The position numbers were made by a program, and so were the translations under genes. From an uncultured beta proteobacterium (GTDB taxonomy: Bacteria > Pseudomonadota > Gammaproteobacteria > Burkholderiales > SG8-41), in the NCBI GenBank assembly GCA_902825845.1, contig CADECM010000015.1:12842-75896 (forward strand): 63,055 nucleotides of DNA, written 5' to 3'. The notes beneath the pieces are model-generated. The model was given only the letters and a program-made list of their open reading frames with translations, was not told the origin of the DNA and searched no databases. Shown in pieces: positions 15,655-23,088 of this stretch (position 1 is its first letter; every line of letters begins with the position of its first letter).

Positions 15655-16293
15655 ATGTTTTCGTTGCGCAATGTTCAGCATGCCTATGATGGCAAACCGG
15701 TTCTGACCGTGCCGGAATGGCAGGCCCGGCAGGGCGAACAGTGGCTGATGCTGGGGCCGTCGGGCAGCGGCAAGACCACGCTGCTGCATGTGCTGGCAGG
15801 GATTTTGCGGCCGACCAGCGGGCAGGTAACGGTGGCCGATCAGGACATGATGGCGTTGTCGTCGTCTGCGACGGATCGCTTTCGCGGGAAAAACATCGGC
15901 ATTGTGCTGCAGCGCCTGCATCTGATTGACAGCCTGACGGTGATGAGGAATCTGCTGTTGGCGCAGTACATGGCCGGTGAAGCGCAGGATGCCGCCCGCG
16001 TGCGCGACGTGCTGGCGAGCCTGGACATGGCCGACAAGGCCGATGCGCGACCGCATGAGTTGTCGCACGGGCAGGCGCAGCGCGTGGCGGTGGCGCGCGC
16101 CGTGGTGAACAAACCGAAGCTGCTGCTGGCGGACGAGCCGACCTCCAATCTGGATGACGCGCGCTGCGTGCAGGTGCTGGATTTGCTGCTGGCGCAGGCC
16201 AAGGCATGCGGGGCGACGCTGGTGATCGCCACGCATGATCAGCGCATCAAGTCGCGGGTGGCAAATCATTATGAATTGAAGGGGGCGGCATGA
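15655..16293 (+). CDS. ABC transporter ATP-binding protein (MacB/LolD type)
   Basis: A 212-residue ATPase subunit. Walker A GPSGSGKTT, a Q-loop (GIVLQRLHLIDSLTV), signature LSHGQAQRVAVARA, Walker B LLLADEPTSNLDD and the switch THDQR are all present. The signature is LSHGQ rather than LSGGQ. It overlaps its permease by four bases. The pair belongs to the mechanotransmission class (MacB/LolCDE-like) rather than to the ZnuBC importers. With the downstream DUF3299 protein it resembles, as I recall, the Zur-controlled PA4063-PA4066 gene set of Pseudomonas aeruginosa. Confidence 0.87.
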   Translation: MFSLRNVQHAYDGKPVLTVPEWQARQGEQWLMLGPSGSGKTTLLHVLAGILRPTSGQVTVADQDMMALSSSATDRFRGKNIGIVLQRLHLIDSLTVMRNLLLAQYMAGEAQDAARVRDVLASLDMADKADARPHELSHGQAQRVAVARAVVNKPKLLLADEPTSNLDDARCVQVLDLLLAQAKACGATLVIATHDQRIKSRVANHYELKGAA

Positions 16294-17501
16294 ACCTCGC
16301 CACCATCAGCCTCGCCTACCTCAAGGCGCGCAGCCTGAACACGCTGCTGAACATCCTGCTGCTGGCGCTGGGCGTGGCCACGATCGTGCTGCTGCTGCTG
16401 GCCACCACGCAGCTGGACAATCGCATGCGCCGCGACGCGCAGGGCATCGATCTGGTGGTGGGTGCCAAGGGCAGCCCGATGCAGGTGATTCTGTCGAGCA
16501 TTTATGCGCTCGATGTGCCCACGGGCAATATTCCGTATACGCAGGCGCAGGAGATCGCAAAACATCGCACGGTGAAAAAAGCGATACCACTGGCTCTGGG
16601 TGACAGCTACAAGGGCGCGCGCATCGTCGGCACCACGCACGCCTATCTGGACCACTACGGCGCCCGCCTCGCCGCCGGCAAGCGCTGGGAGAAGGTGCTG
16701 GAGGCGGTGATCGGCGCCGATGTCGCCGCGCGCCTGAATTTGAAGTTGGGCGACAGGTTTCACGGGTCGCACGGTATGGGTGAATCGGGCGAGGCGCACG
16801 AGGAGCATCCGTACGTGGTGGTGGGTATTTTGCAGCCCAGCGGTACGGTGCTCGACCGGCTGGTGATCTGCAGTGTCGAAAGTGTGTGGGCGATGCACGC
16901 GTCGCATCACGAGATCAAGGACATCAGCGATATCGCCAACCGGTTGAAGGACGAGGAAAAGGAATACACCGCGCTGCTGATCCAGTATGCATCGCCGATT
17001 GCCGCCGCGATGTTGCCGCGCTATGTCAACAACAACTCGGCGATGCAGGCCGCTTCGCCCGCGTATGAAACCGCGCGGCTCTTCAGCATCATCGGGGTGG
17101 GGGTGGATGTGCTGCGCGGGTTTGCACTGGTGCTGGTGTTCAGCGCGGGCCTGTCCGTATTCATCGCGCTCTACAACGCGCTGAACGAGCGGCGCTACGA
17201 TCTGGCGGTGATGCGCACACTCGGCGCACGGCCGCGCACGCTCCTGTTATTGTTATTGTTCGAAGGCCTGCTGCTGGCGCTGATCGGCGGCGTGCTGGGC
17301 ATTGTGCTCGGTCATGCGCTGGCGGAAGGTTTGGGCCATGCGTTGCGCGCGGCGCAGCAGGTGTCGGTGACCGGCTGGACGTGGGTCAAGGAAGAGTGGT
17401 GGGTGTTGGCGCTTGCCGCGGGGGTGGGCATCGTGGCTGCGCTGATTCCGGCATGGCGCGCGTACCGCACCGACATCGCGGGAACCCTGGCGCGCGGGTA
17501 G
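16290..17501 (+). CDS. ABC transporter permease, MacB/FtsX type
   Basis: A 403-residue inner-membrane permease with the MacB/FtsX plan: one N-terminal helix (LNTLLNILLLALGVATIVL), a periplasmic domain of about 240 residues, then three helices near residues 265-400 with the FtsX motif RRYDLAVMRTLGARPRTLLLL. The start overlaps the ATPase stop (ATGA). The periplasmic domain contains several His (GSHGMGESGEAHEEH). This class normally moves or releases substrates from the periplasmic face, so it may extract a metal-binding protein or lipoprotein rather than import ions. Confidence 0.85.
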   Translation: MNLATISLAYLKARSLNTLLNILLLALGVATIVLLLLATTQLDNRMRRDAQGIDLVVGAKGSPMQVILSSIYALDVPTGNIPYTQAQEIAKHRTVKKAIPLALGDSYKGARIVGTTHAYLDHYGARLAAGKRWEKVLEAVIGADVAARLNLKLGDRFHGSHGMGESGEAHEEHPYVVVGILQPSGTVLDRLVICSVESVWAMHASHHEIKDISDIANRLKDEEKEYTALLIQYASPIAAAMLPRYVNNNSAMQAASPAYETARLFSIIGVGVDVLRGFALVLVFSAGLSVFIALYNALNERRYDLAVMRTLGARPRTLLLLLLFEGLLLALIGGVLGIVLGHALAEGLGHALRAAQQVSVTGWTWVKEEWWVLALAAGVGIVAALIPAWRAYRTDIAGTLARG

Positions 17502-17534
17502 CCGTCTCAACAGGCAACCTAACGAGGAGTGAAC

Positions 17535-17804
17535 ATGAGGTCGTGGATGGTGGTGCTGCTGTCTCTTGCATTGGGCGTAAGCGCGGCCTACGCGCAAGAC
17601 AAAACGAAAAAAGGCGATGGGGGACACACCGCGGCGCAAATCCAGAAAGACATCGCCGATCATCGCGCGATGGCGGATGCACATACCGCCGCCGCGAAAT
17701 GTCTGGAAGAGGGCAAGGGGACCAAGGCGTGCCACGGCCAACTCGTCAAGGACTGCAAAGGGCTCGGCATCGGCACCTTGTGCGGCATGAAACATAAACA
17801 CTAA
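17535..17804 (+). CDS. Small secreted Cys/His protein in the metal cluster
   Basis: An 89-residue protein; ATG at 17535 after GAGGAG. A signal peptide ends near SAAYAQ. The mature part carries four Cys (AAKCLEEGKG, KACHGQLVKDCKG, GTLCGM) and His residues, and ends in KHKH. The Cys spacing suggests two disulfides or a metal site. It lies 33 bases after the ABC permease and before the DUF3299 gene. I do not recognise a named family. A periplasmic metal-binding substrate or partner of the ABC pair is an inference from composition and place. Confidence 0.72.
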   Translation: MRSWMVVLLSLALGVSAAYAQDKTKKGDGGHTAAQIQKDIADHRAMADAHTAAAKCLEEGKGTKACHGQLVKDCKGLGIGTLCGMKHKH

Positions 17805-17811
17805 AAAGATC

Positions 17812-17831
17812 AATAAAATCAACAACTTATT
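17812..17831 (+). repeat. AT-rich intergenic motif, copy 5 (divergent)
   Basis: AATAAAATCAACAACTTATT, eight bases after the stop of the small Cys/His gene and 63 before the DUF3299 start. It keeps the A-tract and ACTTAT end of the motif. Confidence 0.5.
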
Positions 17832-17894
17832 GATAAACAGGCAAACAGAGTAGTATTCTCCGCTTATGGATGATTACGGTTCAAGGAGGGTGCG

Positions 17895-18428
17895 ATGAAC
17901 GCAAAAACGTATCTGCCGGTATTGCTGGCCCTGTTGATCGGCGCATCGGCTGCCGCTTGGGCGCAGCAGAAGGGCCCCGCTGCGGATGCCACGCTGTCAA
18001 AGTCCCCGCTGACCGACAAGCCGCTGCCGCCATCGCCGTATGCTGACAAGCCGCTGCCCGAACTCAAGGGCGTTGTTTCATGGAAGACGTTGGGCGAGGT
18101 GAAACCGGTCAAGCAAAAAGACAAGTTTGTGCCGGAGTTTGGCAAGGCCGTGGCCTCGCTCGACAAAAAGGAGGTCAAGCTGCAGGGTTTCATGATGCCG
18201 TTGGACATGGGCGAGAAACAGCAGCGTTTTATTCTGTCGGCACTGCCGCCCTCCTGTGCGTTCTGTCTGCCCGGCGGTCCCGAGCAGATGGTCGAGGTGC
18301 AGACCCGGCGACCCGTGAAATATGGCTTCGAGCCGATCGTACTCTCCGGCAAGCTCGCGGTGCTGAAGGATGACCCGATGGGGCTCTACTATCGGCTCAC
18401 CGACGCGGTGCTGACCGTCGCCAAGTAG
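17895..18428 (+). CDS. DUF3299-domain periplasmic protein
   Basis: A 177-residue secreted protein; ATG at 17895 after AAGGAGGG. The signal peptide ends AAAWA. A proline-rich linker holds a repeated DKPLP phrase (TDKPLPPSPYADKPLPE). The C-terminal DUF3299 core reads LQGFMMPLDMGEKQQRFILS, then PPSCAFCLPGGPEQMVEV, with a CxxC pair. Members are often next to MacB-like ABC genes under Zur control. The CxxC and context fit a periplasmic metal-binding or redox partner; no function is established that I can cite. Confidence 0.8.
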   Translation: MNAKTYLPVLLALLIGASAAAWAQQKGPAADATLSKSPLTDKPLPPSPYADKPLPELKGVVSWKTLGEVKPVKQKDKFVPEFGKAVASLDKKEVKLQGFMMPLDMGEKQQRFILSALPPSCAFCLPGGPEQMVEVQTRRPVKYGFEPIVLSGKLAVLKDDPMGLYYRLTDAVLTVAK

Positions 18429-18455
18429 GTTCGGCATGCGCGGAAAATAATGTAA

Positions 18456-18821
18456 ATGCGTCGTTTGGTCGCCAGCTCGGTTTGTGTTTTTCTGCTGCTG
18501 TTCGCGCAGTTCGGTGCACTCGGCCACGCCCTGTGGCATGCATCCGGTCATGCATCCGCGTACGGCACGACGCAGCCTGCAACCCGTGCCGCCGGGCATA
18601 CCCACGACAATCTCGCGCACGGCGACGAGCAACCGAGCGGACAGGCCTCCCTGTGCGCGTTCGACCTCGCGTTCGGGCAGGTGCTGGGCGGCGTGCATGG
18701 CAGCGCGCCGCCGGCGCTGCCGATGGTGACTGTTGATGTCGCCATCCCTGATGTTCCGGCGTCGCGCCTGCGCGCCGAATCGCTGTCTCCCAAGTCCCGC
18801 GGACCACCCGTTTTCCTGTGA
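18456..18821 (+). CDS. His-rich small secreted or membrane-anchored protein
   Basis: A 121-residue protein with an N-terminal hydrophobic segment (residues 5-25) followed by a His-rich stretch (HALWHASGHASAYG, AAGHTHDNLAHGDE), a single later Cys, and the ending SRGPPVFL. The ending and layout resemble DUF2946-like proteins often coded before TonB-dependent metal receptors. It probably binds metal in the periplasm. It is 27 bases behind the DUF3299 gene and 98 before the ZnuD-like receptor. Confidence 0.65.
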   Translation: MRRLVASSVCVFLLLFAQFGALGHALWHASGHASAYGTTQPATRAAGHTHDNLAHGDEQPSGQASLCAFDLAFGQVLGGVHGSAPPALPMVTVDVAIPDVPASRLRAESLSPKSRGPPVFL

Positions 18822-18919
18822 AGTGCGGCGGCAACGCCGCCGGTACCAAAAAAATTTGCGGCATCCGGACCGTATCCTGGTGCATGTAAATCTCATTTCG
18901 CATTACACAGGAGAATTTC

Positions 18920-21043
18920 ATGGTACGTCGCATCGCATGTGCGGTGGCGGCAGCATTGACATCTGCCGTCCACGCGCAGACTGCCGCCCAACCCGCGAAT
19001 CAACCCCCCATAAAGCCTGTCACTGCGCCCCAATTGCCGGTGGTGGTGGTGACCGGCAATCCGCTGGGCAGTGAATTGTTCGGGCTGGTGTCGCCCATTT
19101 CGGTGCTTGAGGGCACCAGCCTGTTTTTGCAGCGCCGCTCCACGCTCGGCGAAACACTCAACGAACTGCCCGGCGTCAGCTCGACGTATTTTGGCCCCAA
19201 TTCGAGCCGCCCCGTGATCCGCGGGTTGGAGGGTGACCGCATCCGCATGCTCAGCAACGGCATTGGCGTGCTCGATGCCTCATCGCTGAGCAATGATCAC
19301 GCCGTGCCCATCGATCCGCTGCTGGTCGAGCGCGTGGAGGTGGTGCGCGGGCCGGCTACGCTGTTCTATGGCGGCAACGCCGTGGGCGGGGTGGTCAACG
19401 TGATCGACAACCGCATTCCGCAGGAAGCAATTAAGGGCGTGCGCGGCCGCGTCGAGGGCCGCCATGGCGGCGCCGAGCGTGAAAAGGCCGGCGGCGCAAT
19501 GCTCGAGGCCGGCAATGGAACGTTCGCGTTGCATGGGGACGTCTACACCCGTGACACCGACGATCTCAGGATCAAGGGGCCGAACGTTTCGCCGCGGCTG
19601 CGGGCCGCCGATCCCGCGCGCGCCGTGACCAATGGCACGCTGCCCAACAGCGCCTCGCAGTCGCAGGGTGGCGCGCTGGGCGGGGCGCTGACATGGAACA
19701 AGGGCTATCTCGGCGTGTCGTTTTCGTCATACGACAGCCAGTACGGTACCGTGGCCGAGCCGGAGGTGACGATCGACATGCGCAGCAAACGCTGGGATGC
19801 TGGCGGCGAGGTGCGTGATATTCCGTCATTCGTCACCGGCGTCAAGTTCAAGTTCGCGAACACCGACTACAAGCATGTCGAACTCGACGCGGGTACGCCG
19901 GCGACCACGTTCAAAAACAAGGGACATGAAGCCCGCCTGGAGTTGACCCATCGCAACATCGGTCCGATCAAGGGCGCGTTCGGCCTGCAATTGAACAAGT
20001 TTGATTTCGAGGCGCTGGGTGCGGAGGCATTCGTGCCGCCCTCCAGCACTGACAGCAAGGCGCTGTTCGTGTTCGAGGAATTGCCGCTGGGCAATCTCAA
20101 GCTCAGTTTCGGCGGTCGCCGCGAACGCAGCGAAGTCAGCTCGCAGGGCGGCGGACCGGTGCCGTTCGGCGCCGCCGCGCCGCGCTTTGATCCGGCTCAG
20201 TCCCGCAACTTCAACGCCAATAGTATTGCGCTGGGCGGGCTCTATACCTTTGTGCCCGGCCTCGCACTGGCGGTCAATGCCACCGCCAGCGAACGCCCGC
20301 CCACCTACTATGAGTTGTTCGCCAACGGCCCGCATGCCGCCACCGGTGCCTACGAAGTGGGCAGTACCGCGCTGGCGAAAGAGAAATCGCGTGCCGTCGA
20401 TATCGCCCTGCGCGTGCGTTCGGGCGCGCACTCGGGCAGCATCGGCGTGTTCCACAGCCGCTTCAAGAATTACATCGGCGTCTTCAACAGCGGCAACACG
20501 CGCGGCGCGGACGGTGAATTGAATCCGCCGGAAACGCTGGCGTCTGGCGCATCGGACAACACGGGTGAAGAGGTGTTGCCTGAGCTCGCGTATCGCGCCG
20601 TGCCGGCACGGTTTCGCGGCATGGAAGCCGAAGGCAAGTACCGGGTGCTTGACACCGCGGCGAACACACTCGATCTGCTGTTGAAGTTCGATTATGTGCG
20701 GGCCGAAGACCGCGGCACGGGCCTGCCGCTGCCGCGCATCGCGCCGCGGCGCTTTGGCGTGGGCCTGAATTACCAATGGAACAGTCTCAGCGCGCGCATT
20801 GACGCCACGCGCGTGTCGGGCCAGGGGCGTGTCTCCGCCAACGAGTTACCGACTGACGGCTACACCATGCTCAATGTCGGCGTGAGTTATCGTGTAAAAC
20901 TCGCCGCGACAAGCGGCCTTGATGTGTTCGTGCGCGGCGTGAATCTGCTTAATGAAGACGCGCGCAACCATGTCTCGCTGCTGAAAGATATCGCGCCGCT
21001 TGGCAAACGCAGCGGGCAGGTCGGCATGCGCTTGCAATTTTGA
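18920..21043 (+). CDS. TonB-dependent receptor, ZnuD-like
   Basis: A 707-residue outer-membrane receptor; ATG at 18920 after AGGAG. A signal peptide ends AVHAQ. The plug shows PVVVVTGNPLGSELF, STLGETLNELPGVSSTYFGP, SRPVIRGLEGDRIRML, DHAVPIDPLLVERVEVVRGP and GGNAVGGVVNVIDNRIP, which together are characteristic of the zinc receptor group of Neisseria ZnuD. The barrel ends VGMRLQF with terminal Phe. Zinc or zinc-complex uptake is the probable role. No GCAA-N5-TTGC site is visible in the 98 bases before it, so it is either read from upstream or controlled otherwise. Confidence 0.88.
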   Translation: MVRRIACAVAAALTSAVHAQTAAQPANQPPIKPVTAPQLPVVVVTGNPLGSELFGLVSPISVLEGTSLFLQRRSTLGETLNELPGVSSTYFGPNSSRPVIRGLEGDRIRMLSNGIGVLDASSLSNDHAVPIDPLLVERVEVVRGPATLFYGGNAVGGVVNVIDNRIPQEAIKGVRGRVEGRHGGAEREKAGGAMLEAGNGTFALHGDVYTRDTDDLRIKGPNVSPRLRAADPARAVTNGTLPNSASQSQGGALGGALTWNKGYLGVSFSSYDSQYGTVAEPEVTIDMRSKRWDAGGEVRDIPSFVTGVKFKFANTDYKHVELDAGTPATTFKNKGHEARLELTHRNIGPIKGAFGLQLNKFDFEALGAEAFVPPSSTDSKALFVFEELPLGNLKLSFGGRRERSEVSSQGGGPVPFGAAAPRFDPAQSRNFNANSIALGGLYTFVPGLALAVNATASERPPTYYELFANGPHAATGAYEVGSTALAKEKSRAVDIALRVRSGAHSGSIGVFHSRFKNYIGVFNSGNTRGADGELNPPETLASGASDNTGEEVLPELAYRAVPARFRGMEAEGKYRVLDTAANTLDLLLKFDYVRAEDRGTGLPLPRIAPRRFGVGLNYQWNSLSARIDATRVSGQGRVSANELPTDGYTMLNVGVSYRVKLAATSGLDVFVRGVNLLNEDARNHVSLLKDIAPLGKRSGQVGMRLQF

Positions 21044-21165
21044 AATCGCGCCCTGCGGGACAAGACGTCCGTTGTCGTAATGCCACCACAAGGCAATAAT
21101 TGCATCTCGCAGGTTTTTTATGGTGGCGCACCACTACACGTAAATATATGATTTAATTAATTTTT

Positions 21166-21885
21166 ATGACTTCCGTTGCGTTATCACAGCCGTTGCCATA
21201 CCACCGCGATCTCGTGTGGTGGGTGGTGGCGAGTGTAGCGGCGCATGGGTTGTTGATGCAGTTCCTGCCCGGATGGCGGCCAGCTGAAGAAAAAGTGGCG
21301 CCTCCGCTGCAAGTGGAACTGCGCCAACCGCCCCCGGAGATAATTCCGCCCAAACCGTTGCCGCTTGAGCGGGCACCAACGCCCCGCGAGCGTCCAAAGC
21401 CACAAGCGGAAAAGCCGCAGTCGGTACAGGCTGCATCGCGCGTAGCGCAGCCTGCCGAACCGCCGCGCGCGCCGCTGCTCACCGCGCCGCCGGAAGCGCC
21501 GGTAACCGCCGCGACGCCGGCGGTTCCGGTTGTGCCGGAACAGGCATCCGTGCCGCCACCGGAGCCGCCGCGCGCGCGCGCGGTACCCGCGCCTGAACCG
21601 ATCACGCGGCCGCGATCCGATGCGGCTTATTTGAACAATCCGCGGCCCAACTACCCCATGGCGGCGCGCCGCCGCGGCGACCAAGGCACAGTCTACGTGA
21701 GGGTGCTGGTTACCGCTGAAGGCCTGGCCGGCAACGTGATACTTGAAAAATCCAGCGGACACCCCAGTTTGGATGAAGCAGCGCTGAACGCCGTGCGGTC
21801 ATGGCGTTTCGTGCCGGCACGGCAGGCCGGACAGGCGATAGAGTCGCCTTACGTCGTGCCCGTGCAATTCAGACTGGATCAGTAA
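21166..21885 (+). CDS. tonB: TonB energy-transducer protein
   Basis: A 239-residue inner-membrane protein: one N-terminal helix (LVWWVVASVAAHGLLMQFL), a Pro-rich periplasmic span (about residues 45-145) and the TonB C-terminal domain (NPRPNYPMAARRRGDQGTVY, SSGHPSLDEAALNAVRSWRF). It would energise the two receptors of the cluster. No exbB or exbD is in the window, so it must use a distant pair. The start has no clear ribosome site and is preceded by an AT-rich stretch (21141-21165). Confidence 0.92.
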   Translation: MTSVALSQPLPYHRDLVWWVVASVAAHGLLMQFLPGWRPAEEKVAPPLQVELRQPPPEIIPPKPLPLERAPTPRERPKPQAEKPQSVQAASRVAQPAEPPRAPLLTAPPEAPVTAATPAVPVVPEQASVPPPEPPRARAVPAPEPITRPRSDAAYLNNPRPNYPMAARRRGDQGTVYVRVLVTAEGLAGNVILEKSSGHPSLDEAALNAVRSWRFVPARQAGQAIESPYVVPVQFRLDQ

Positions 21886-21978
21886 CTTGAGGCCAATCCC
21901 GCACGGCGGCCAAACAGCGTTTGCGGCGAAGGCCGTATAGTCGCCCTCCCATTCCCGGGCTGCGCCCGTCTCAATGCC

Positions 21979-22893
21979 ATGCACACTGACAATCTATCGC
22001 CCTGGCAGTACAGCCACGCTTCACACGAAGATGATCGAAAACGCGAGCACAGTGCGCGTCGGGTCACGCTGCTGACAGCGGTGATGATGGTGATTGAAAT
22101 CACCGCCGGCACGCTGCTGGGATCGATGGCGCTGCTGGCCGACGGCTGGCACATGGGCACGCATGCGGCGGCGCTGGGGCTCGCGGCGTTTGTCTACTGG
22201 TATGCACGCCACCGCGCGGCCGACCGGCGTTTCAATTTCGGCACCGGCAAGGTTGATGCGCTTGGCGGGTTTGCGAGTGCGGTCACGCTGGGCGTGGTGG
22301 CCGTGATCATGGTCATCGAATCGACGCGCCGCATTTTCGATCCGGTAGCGATACGTTTTGACGAGGCATTGTGGGTGGCGGCGCTCGGGCTTGTGGTCAA
22401 CCTCGTTTGCGCGGCGCTGTTGTTTCGCCACGATCATTCCCATGATGAGCACGCCGGCCATGATCACCATCACGATTTCAATCTGCGCGGCGCGCTGCTG
22501 CACGTGCTTGCCGACGCAGTAACCTCGGTGTTGGCGATTGTTGCACTGATCGCGGGCAAATGGTGGGGCTGGCACTGGCTGGATCCGGCCATGGGCATCG
22601 TCGGCGGCATGCTGATCGCGCACTGGTCCTATGGGCTGATTCAGGGTGCCAGTCGCACCTTGCTCGACCGCGACGTGGATCCCGATCTGAGCGAGCGCGT
22701 GCGCGCCGCCATCGAAGGCAGCGACGACGATCGCGTGGCCGATTTGCACATCTGGCGCATCGGCTCGCGTTACCTTGCCGGCGTGGTGTCGGTGGTCACC
22801 CATCATCCGCGTGCGCCGGCGCATTACAAGACGCTGGTGGCACGGCACGCGCACATTCATCATCTCACCGTGGAAGTGAATACCTGTTCATGA
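21979..22893 (+). CDS. Cation diffusion facilitator (DmeF/CzcD-like metal exporter)
   Basis: A 304-residue CDF antiporter with six helices. The metal sites are ADGWHMGTHA in helix 2 (H and D positions) and LHVLADAVTSV in helix 5. Between helices 4 and 5 lies the His loop HDHSHDEHAGHDHHHD. The C-terminal cytosolic domain starts near DPDLSERVRAAIE. The long loop and the ADGWHMGTHA form match the DmeF group (Co/Ni/Zn export). Placing an exporter at the end of an uptake cluster suggests overflow protection on re-supply. Confidence 0.88.
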   Translation: MHTDNLSPWQYSHASHEDDRKREHSARRVTLLTAVMMVIEITAGTLLGSMALLADGWHMGTHAAALGLAAFVYWYARHRAADRRFNFGTGKVDALGGFASAVTLGVVAVIMVIESTRRIFDPVAIRFDEALWVAALGLVVNLVCAALLFRHDHSHDEHAGHDHHHDFNLRGALLHVLADAVTSVLAIVALIAGKWWGWHWLDPAMGIVGGMLIAHWSYGLIQGASRTLLDRDVDPDLSERVRAAIEGSDDDRVADLHIWRIGSRYLAGVVSVVTHHPRAPAHYKTLVARHAHIHHLTVEVNTCS

Positions 22894-22990
22894 GTGAGCC
22901 GCATGCCGCGATTCACGGTGCCGCCCCGCCGCCGTGAGGTTTTGAGGCGCACCCGCGTAGGGATTCGAATTTTGCGCGCATCAGCGCTGC

Positions 22991-23023
22991 GTTGAAGGGC
23001 TTGCGCCTTGACCTTGCAACGCC
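22991..23023 (+). other. Imperfect hairpin before the thiamine-diphosphate enzyme gene
   Basis: GCGTTGAAGG pairs imperfectly with CCTTGCAACGC, followed by a second short GC hairpin. No T-run follows. The 195-base gap shows nothing else; a THI-box (TPP riboswitch) is not recognisable. Confidence 0.3.
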
Positions 23024-23088
23024 GGGCCGCCCCGGCGTAAAGTAGGCTGCCTTCCCTGCTTCCCCATTTTCATTCACGAGGTGCCGCC

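Noticed and set aside
18826..18841. Terminator before the ZnuD-like gene
   Set aside because: A GCGGCG/CGCCGC hairpin with GCAA loop is there, but it is followed by A-rich, not T-rich, sequence.
21093..21103. GCAATAATTGC palindrome before tonB
   Set aside because: Spacing between halves is three bases, not five, so it does not match the other metal-cluster operators.
21141..21168. AT-rich leader before tonB as another motif copy
   Set aside because: The layout (A/T run ending TTTTTATG) resembles copy 7, but the CAAAT centre is missing; too weak to count.
22894..23088. TPP riboswitch before the ThDP enzyme
   Set aside because: No CTGAGA or ACCTGA-type THI-box elements are present; only GC-rich hairpins.
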